From: Deltaproteobacteria bacterium | Lineage (GTDB): Bacteria; Desulfobacterota; Desulfarculia; Adiutricales; Adiutricaceae | Reading direction: 5' to 3' | NCBI GenBank assembly: GCA_031257955.1 | Contig: JAIRNQ010000092.1 | Span: 1-9,978, forward strand | DNA: 9,978 nt | Part shown: piece by piece, positions 5,764 to 9,978 of the stretch | Layout: the number at the start of each line of letters is the position of its first letter | Position numbering within the stretch: the stretch's first letter is position 1 | The notes under the pieces: model-generated | Database searches by the model: none | Seen by the model: only the letters and a program-made list of their open reading frames with translations | Told to the model about the DNA's origin: nothing | Program-made: the position numbers and the translations under genes

Positions 5764-6537
5764 TTTGACGACCAATCATTTTGGGCCGCCTTCCCCGCCA
5801 ACAACGGGGCCGAGCAAGCTTGGAATAATGGGGTGAAATGGCCGTTGAAAAAAGACGCTTCCAATTTCGGCACCGTCTTCGCCTATCACGGCAATAGACT
5901 TTTCGGCTTTACCGAGCGAAAATTACCCGCGGAATCCGATCCCAACGTTAACCGGCAACTCATAAAAAGTTATATTGAACGAACCGAGGCGCGTTCGATA
6001 CATAACACCGGAGTTTTCGCCTTTAATAATTTTGACTGCGCGGCTAAGAGCAATTACGATAGTATCAAGCCTGACATTGATGTCTGCTCAAAGATAAATT
6101 TAATTGATAAAATATCTTCTGATTGGGGTAATACGGCTTTTAGTATTATACAATTATCAACCGATGAAATATGTTCTTGTAAAAAATTACTAAACACCAC
6201 AGACAATATTGATAATTATAATATCTTTTTTGCTCCAATAGCCAGATATGAAGTTTATGAATTATATAAGAACAATAAAATACCTGAATTACTTGATTTT
6301 TTTCTTAATCACTATAAAAAAAATATATTTGATCAGAATCAATTCATAATCATTACAGAAATTTTAATCAAAGAAGATAAATATAAAGACGCAGCAATTT
6401 TGTTAGATGCCATTACCACAAAATTTAAAAAGACCTTAAACTCGACCGACTGGGAAACTTGCGGAAATTTTTACTTCGACATTGGCGATAAAGATAAGGC
6501 TGAGGCCGCTTATAACAACGCCATAAAACTATTGTGA
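5674..6537 (+). CDS. Exported TPR-like protein, function unknown
   Basis: A 287-aa protein with a signal peptide (residues 1 to about 24, cleavage after AQA). I do not recognise the family. The middle carries five cysteines in the export-mature part (including NFDC, DVCSK, EICSCKK). The C-terminal third reads as helical repeats; the last 28 residues (WETCGNFYFDIGDKDKAEAA onward) fit a tetratricopeptide repeat, a protein-binding module, and a weaker one precedes it (LIKEDKYKDAAILLDAI). No Shine-Dalgarno is visible ahead of ATG 5674; coupling to the upstream reading is likely. Base composition changes inside the gene: 36 G+C in 60 at 5761-5820 but 13 in 60 at 6181-6240, turning GC-rich again near the 3' end. 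The middle also contains runs of seven T (6297-6303) and eight A (6316-6323). A decayed second copy of its 3' part lies at about 7716-7957. Confidence 0.78.
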   Translation: MKFFKFVFALLIANWALGGFAQAQNAQPYLFDDQSFWAAFPANNGAEQAWNNGVKWPLKKDASNFGTVFAYHGNRLFGFTERKLPAESDPNVNRQLIKSYIERTEARSIHNTGVFAFNNFDCAAKSNYDSIKPDIDVCSKINLIDKISSDWGNTAFSIIQLSTDEICSCKKLLNTTDNIDNYNIFFAPIARYEVYELYKNNKIPELLDFFLNHYKKNIFDQNQFIIITEILIKEDKYKDAAILLDAITTKFKKTLNSTDWETCGNFYFDIGDKDKAEAAYNNAIKLL

Positions 6538-6567
6538 TTGACAAAATTAAAAATTTTCAATCAATAA
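6536..6567 (+). promoter_or_regulatory. AT-rich hairpin and -35-like box ahead of the FlgT-like gene
   Basis: TTGACA (6538-6543) is a perfect -35 box, but no good -10 lies at the right distance. The same bases form a stem-loop: GATTG (6536-6540) plus AAAATT (6543-6548) pair with AATTTT (6552-6557) plus CAATC (6558-6562), with a two-base bulge. It begins in the stop codon of the TPR-like gene. The equivalent place before the second paralog has lost both features. Confidence 0.3.
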
Positions 6568-6591
6568 ATTAATCTATCAATAAGGTGCGAC

Positions 6592-7701
6592 ATGCGTTTC
6601 GTTAAATTCCCATTGTTATTATTGCTTTTAATAACAAGCTTATCAATAGCCCATGTTAATTCCGCAACCGCCCAGGACAATAAATTCGTCGAGATTATCG
6701 CCGAAGGCGCCGGAAGCACCAAACTCGAAGCCTTAAACATGGCCTGGAGCGAAGCAGTAAAACAGGGTATCGGAATGTTCCTGGTCTCTAAAACCGAGGT
6801 GGTGGACGAGACCCTAACCGAACAAATAATCGCCCACTCCAAAGGCCGGGTCGATTCATACAAAGACCTGGAAGCCGTTCAAGCGGACGACATCTGGAAA
6901 GTAAGAATCCAGGCCTTTATTGAGCGCGAGCTTTTGGAGGGCGCCGTAACGACCTCTTCCAGGAAAACCGTTATTATGGATAACCCGATCTTGGCGCAAG
7001 AGGGCCGTAACTGGGCCGCCCGGGAATCGGCTAAAGACGAGGCTAAAAAAACCGCCGAACAATTGGTTGAGTATTATTTCGAGAACAACGATCTGACAGA
7101 CATATACAAAATAGATACAATAACGCCATCTTTCCAAAAAGACAATGGCACCATTAATATTGAAGTCGTTGTTAGCATTGACGAAAAAAAGATGAATTTC
7201 CTAATAAACAATTTTATCGAAATAATTGAACAAATTTCTACTAAAATGAGTCAAGAGTTATATCCAACTGAAGCAAAGAATCGAAATATACAATTAGAAA
7301 AAAATGGTGAAGTTAATGGTAGAGCATATTATGCTTACTTACGTGATCTTTCAATCATCTTACCTATAAGTCCAACTATGTATAAACAGTATTTTCTAGA
7401 TAAAAAATTATTTGATTTAATCAAAAGTAAATTACCTAATTCGAATAATGTTAAAATAATTATAGAAGCTGTAGATAAAAATCAAAATATTATTGATACT
7501 ACAGCCCATCAAGTTGAATTTTATAACTCTATTTACTACTATGATGATATTTTTATAAATAAAGATTGGATTATACGGCAAGCTAGAACTACTTCTATCA
7601 CGCAAAAGAAATATACCGCAAATTTACCTCTTACAAATATAAAAGGCTTGGATATCGAAAATATTTATGCCCTTAATGGTAAAATAACTATTGGTATGTA
7701 A
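6592..7701 (+). CDS. Exported FlgT-N/LPP20-like protein, paralog 1
   Basis: A 369-aa exported protein; signal peptide 1 to about 27 with a run of leucines. Residues about 32-118 match the pattern of FlgT-N/LPP20-type domains: strand EIIAEGAGS, helix ALNMAWSEAVKQGIGMFL, then IIAHSKGRVDSYKDLEA, then WKVRIQAFIERELL. Such domains occur in outer-membrane-associated and flagellar T-ring proteins; the particular role here is unknown. A second part (about 137-210) starts with a charged helix (AARESAKDEAKKTAEQL) and ends in strands. The C-terminal half is lysine/asparagine/isoleucine-rich. The start is fixed by AAGGTG 4 nt upstream and by conservation in the paralog. It follows the TPR-like gene by 54 bp, so an operon is likely. 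G+C falls from 35 in 60 (6661-6720) to 17 in 60 (7261-7320). Confidence 0.82.
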   Translation: MRFVKFPLLLLLLITSLSIAHVNSATAQDNKFVEIIAEGAGSTKLEALNMAWSEAVKQGIGMFLVSKTEVVDETLTEQIIAHSKGRVDSYKDLEAVQADDIWKVRIQAFIERELLEGAVTTSSRKTVIMDNPILAQEGRNWAARESAKDEAKKTAEQLVEYYFENNDLTDIYKIDTITPSFQKDNGTINIEVVVSIDEKKMNFLINNFIEIIEQISTKMSQELYPTEAKNRNIQLEKNGEVNGRAYYAYLRDLSIILPISPTMYKQYFLDKKLFDLIKSKLPNSNNVKIIIEAVDKNQNIIDTTAHQVEFYNSIYYYDDIFINKDWIIRQARTTSITQKKYTANLPLTNIKGLDIENIYALNGKITIGM

Positions 7702-7715
7702 GTATTTTTATTTAT

Positions 7716-7957
7716 CCAAAATATCATTGATGTCTAATCACCAGGCCCTATAAAGTTACCATAATTTTCTTCAAAACAAATCGTAACGATAAAAGAGAGC
7801 TAAATCTGATTACGCATTAATTTTATTTGATTATTATTACCATGACATTAGAAAAGAACTTAACTTAGATGGTTAGACAATTTTTGATAATTTTTTTAAC
7901 ATTGACCATAAATATAAGGTTTAGGCTTCTTATAATAACGCCATAAACCTATTGTAA
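7716..7957 (+). pseudogene. Decayed 3' remnant of the TPR-like gene
   Basis: The stretch aligns by eye to the 3' end of the gene at 5674. Best matched are 7836-7957, where ATTACCA, AAAAGAACTTAACT, AACATTG, the run TTATAATAACGCCATAAA and the stop region mirror 6412-6537 with substitutions and a few lost bases. Weaker matches extend upstream (ACGCA-TTAATTTT at 7812-7823 against 6390-6402) to near 7716. Several in-frame stops and frame shifts rule out a protein. It shows that the paralog was duplicated together with its neighbour and that the neighbour's copy was never or no longer functional. Confidence 0.75.
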
Positions 7958-7998
7958 TTAACAATAATATATACTATAAATTGAACATAAGGTGCGAC

Positions 7999-9153
7999 AT
8001 GCGTTTCGTTAAATTCCCATTGTTATTATTGCTTTTAATAACAAGCTTATCTATAGCCTATGTTAATTCCGCAACCGCCCAGGACAATAAATTCATCGAG
8101 ATTATTGCCGAAGGCACCGGAAGCACTAAAATCGAGGCCTTAAACATGGCCTGGAGCGAGGCCGTAAAACAGGGTATCGGAATGTTCTTGGTCGCTAAAA
8201 CCCAGGTAATGGACGAGACCGTAACCGAGCAAATTATCGCCCACGCCAAAGGCCGGGTCAACTCATACAAAGAACTGGAAGCCGTTAAAGAGGACGGCCT
8301 CTGGAAAGTAAAAATCCAGGCCTTTATTGAGCGCGAGCTTTTGGAGGACGCCGTAACCACGTCCGATATCCTAAGCGTTTCAGTGGATAACCCGTCCTTG
8401 GCGGAAGAGGGCCGTAACTGGGCCGCCCGGGAAGCGGCTAAAGAAGAGGCGAAAAAAACCGCCGAACAATTGGTTGAGCATTATTTCGACAATAACGATC
8501 TAACAAACATATACAAAATCGATAAAATAACACCATCTTTTCAAAAAGACAATGGTACAATTAATCTTGAAGTCGTTATTAGTGTTGACGAAAAGAAAAT
8601 GAACTTAGTAATTAATAATTTTGTCGAAATAATAGAACAAATTTCTATTAAAATGAGTCAAGAGTTATATCCAACTGAAGCAAAGAATCGAAATATACAA
8701 TTTGAAAAAAATGGTGAAGTTGATGGTATAGCATATAATGCTTACTTACGAGACAGTTCAATCATCTTACCTATAAGTCCAACTATGTATAAACAGTATC
8801 TTTTAGATAAAAAATTGTTTGATTTAATCGAAAATAAATTAACTAAATTAAATAATGTTACAATAATTATAGAAGCCGTTGATAAAAATCAAAATATTCT
8901 TGATACTACAGCCCATAAAGATAAATTTTATAGCTCTATTTACTATGATCATGATATTTTTATAAATAAAAGTTGTATTATATATCAAACTAGAACTACT
9001 ACCATCACGCAAAAGAAATATATCGCAAATTTACCTCTTACAAATGTAAAAGGCTTGGATATTGAAAATATTTCATCTTTTAGAGGAAAAATAAACGTAA
9101 CCCCATGTATACCGCTAGATAGGGGTTTAGCAGTCACGATTGGGTGTTCTTGA
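7999..9153 (+). CDS. Exported FlgT-N/LPP20-like protein, paralog 2
   Basis: A 384-aa paralog of the gene at 6592, about four residues in five identical by eye, with the same signal peptide, N-terminal domain and AT-rich C-terminal half. ATG 7999 is chosen because AAGGTG lies 4 nt upstream and the start matches paralog 1; an in-frame TTG at 7981 would add six residues and is rejected. Divergence is uneven: residues about 122-131 after VTTS differ strongly, while the block from MSQELYPTEAKNRNIQ to SPTMYKQY is nearly unchanged at DNA level too. The end differs: paralog 1 stops soon after GKITIGM, whereas this one has about 15 extra residues (including CIPLDRGLAV) before TIGCS. The gene appears intact, so both copies could be expressed. 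Confidence 0.82.
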   Translation: MRFVKFPLLLLLLITSLSIAYVNSATAQDNKFIEIIAEGTGSTKIEALNMAWSEAVKQGIGMFLVAKTQVMDETVTEQIIAHAKGRVNSYKELEAVKEDGLWKVKIQAFIERELLEDAVTTSDILSVSVDNPSLAEEGRNWAAREAAKEEAKKTAEQLVEHYFDNNDLTNIYKIDKITPSFQKDNGTINLEVVISVDEKKMNLVINNFVEIIEQISIKMSQELYPTEAKNRNIQFEKNGEVDGIAYNAYLRDSSIILPISPTMYKQYLLDKKLFDLIENKLTKLNNVTIIIEAVDKNQNILDTTAHKDKFYSSIYYDHDIFINKSCIIYQTRTTTITQKKYIANLPLTNVKGLDIENISSFRGKINVTPCIPLDRGLAVTIGCS

Positions 9154-9582
9154 ATTCTTAATTTTTGCGCCGCAATTTTTTATTTAATTTCCAGATTTGA
9201 CGTTTATGTCTGCCAGCACGATGTTTGGTGGTGTTACGGACTGGTCATAATGTCCAATAATAGAGTACACGTTCACGGGCTGACTGGAGGGACCCGGGCT
9301 GGCCCAAGCCGAAGTTCGCCCTCGCTGAATTCGATATTCAATATTCCGTGGCACTGGGAGTTATCCACTCCGCTTGGCGGATGACCGCTGCTGGCCGAAG
9401 ACGTCCTCGGTTATCCCACCCACCCTATGGCATGCCCAATTGTCACGTCATGGAGAAAGCAAGTATGGCTATCGGATAAACCCCTGTCTCAACGCCTTAC
9501 CGGTGATACTCTGGTCATATCTTTCCAGCGGGACAGGTCTTTCAAGTGACCGCGATTTCAGCCTGAAGGAAAGGAGACAATT
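9154..9582. other. 429-bp stretch without a recognisable gene
   Basis: Composition returns to mixed or GC-rich after about 9200. Several short open frames exist (83 codons at 9374-9625 on +, 54 codons between stops 9384 and 9549 on +, 56 codons at 9184-9354 on -), none with a good start site or a family I know, and the first runs into the next gene in another frame. No insertion-sequence ends, tRNA or clear terminator were found. It could hold remnants of a lost gene or regulatory sequence. Confidence 0.4.
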
Positions 9583-9978
9583 ATGCGCGCGCTGCCAAGC
9601 CAAGGCCAATCTTTCAGGAAAATAAGAGAAGATGACCTTCTTTACGTGGATAAAACGAAATATTTATTTGAGATCGTTAACACTGAGGGCTGTTTTTTTC
9701 TGTCCCGTCCCCGCCGTTTCGGAAAATCGCTTTTGCTGGGGGCGGCCCATGAGCTATTGCGATGCCACCGAGAGTATTTTAAAGGATTGTGGATAGATTC
9801 CTCCGACTACGACTTTATACAATACCCGGTAGTACGCCTGGACATGACCTGCTCTTGCGAAAGCACGGACGCGTTAATAACAAACATCTCCGGAAAGCTT
9901 AGGCGCGTGGCTGAAAGAAACGGAATTGGCTCGCTAAATGACACGACCCCAGACGATATGTTAAGCGAGCTGGTTTAT
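9583..9978 (+). CDS. AAA-ATPase-like protein (PF09820 type), N-terminal part
   Basis: The frame is open from ATG 9583 to the right edge (132 codons); proteins of this family are usually over 500 aa, with a PD-(D/E)XK nuclease-like domain at the C-terminus, so most of the gene is outside. The family hallmarks are at the front: FRKIREDDLLYVDKT, then FFLSRPRRFGKSLLL, where RRFGKS is the family's shortened Walker A nucleotide-binding loop, then a strand with YPVVRLDM. AAGGAG at 9571-9576, 6 nt upstream, is the best ribosome binding site in the window. The molecular role of the family is not settled; it is often multiplied in host-associated bacteria and has been suggested to be defence-related or mobile. 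The usual IGIQ-like lead-in is replaced by SQGQ. Confidence 0.88.
   Translation, partial: MRALPSQGQSFRKIREDDLLYVDKTKYLFEIVNTEGCFFLSRPRRFGKSLLLGAAHELLRCHREYFKGLWIDSSDYDFIQYPVVRLDMTCSCESTDALITNISGKLRRVAERNGIGSLNDTTPDDMLSELVY

Larger units (their letters stand above)
6283..9153 (+). repeat. Tandem duplication of about 1.4 kb
   Basis: The 3' part of the TPR-like gene plus the FlgT-like gene (about 6283-7701) is repeated as about 7703-9153. The two paralog starts are 1407 bp apart and share leader sequence AAGGTGCGAC and the first 60 or so bases of the genes almost unchanged. The matching stop codons of the TPR copies (6535-6537, 7955-7957) are 1420 bp apart. The left boundary is approximate because the TPR copy is degraded. 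Confidence 0.85.

Noticed and set aside
7702..7998. Independent promoter region or new small gene between the paralogs
   Set aside because: Most of the stretch aligns with the 3' end of the TPR-like gene and carries stops and frame shifts, so it is a remnant of the duplication.
9184..9354. 56-codon open frame on the - strand ending in VLADINVKSGN
   Set aside because: The end looks protein-like, but there is no ribosome binding site, a GTG start only, and the front reads like translated non-coding DNA.
9374..9625. 83-codon open frame on +
   Set aside because: It overlaps the well-supported start at 9583 in a different frame, lacks a good ribosome binding site and matches no family I know.

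Overview
The window most likely comes from a GC-rich Gram-negative bacterium of the Desulfobacterota (deltaproteobacterial) type. The basis is a group II cysteine desulfurase next to a long-form serine O-acetyltransferase, a near-consensus sigma-54 promoter, several Sec-type exported proteins without relatives I can name, and a PF09820-type AAA-ATPase-like gene of a kind often multiplied in host-associated anaerobes. The assignment is inference; there is no rRNA or tRNA to anchor it. All genes I accept are on the + strand.

Region 1 (1-2628) is cysteine and sulfur metabolism. A SufS-type cysteine desulfurase is followed after 230 bp by a serine O-acetyltransferase. The acetyltransferase makes O-acetylserine, the precursor of cysteine, and the desulfurase takes sulfur from cysteine for Fe-S cluster assembly, so the pair is functionally coherent. 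The gap holds two adjacent inverted repeats, and the end of the second gene holds two mutually exclusive stem-loops.

Region 2 (2629-4100) starts with about 690 bp without a credible gene. It is very C-rich on the + strand and full of short perfect inverted repeats, and it then carries a sigma-54 promoter match and a sigma-70-like promoter. These precede a small exported protein with four 12-13-residue GQVNR repeats. Its frame continues past two TAA codons into a Gly/Asn/Phe-rich tail that ends just before a 12-bp hairpin, so the gene looks C-terminally shortened by nonsense mutations.

Region 3 (4198-9153) is a tightly packed run of exported-protein genes: a 446-aa protein, a TPR-like 287-aa protein, and two tandem paralogs of 369 and 384 aa with a FlgT-N/LPP20-like N-terminal domain. 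Two nested duplications shaped it. A 116-bp tandem duplication across the first gene junction left a 28-codon ORF that is only a signal peptide. A duplication of about 1.4 kb copied the 3' part of the TPR-like gene plus the FlgT-like gene; the second TPR copy has decayed to a remnant between the two paralogs. Each gene of the duplicated set starts GC-rich and turns strongly AT-rich partway through (about 60% falling to 22-28% GC in counted 60-base segments), a mosaic not seen in the flanking cysteine genes at this scale.

Region 4 (9154-9978) is a 429-bp stretch with no recognisable gene, then the start of an AAA-ATPase-like gene with a very good ribosome binding site, cut by the window's right edge.

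The best candidate for something undescribed is region 3: a duplicating cassette of co-oriented exported proteins with conserved leaders and compositionally foreign C-terminal halves. Its function cannot be read from the sequence.
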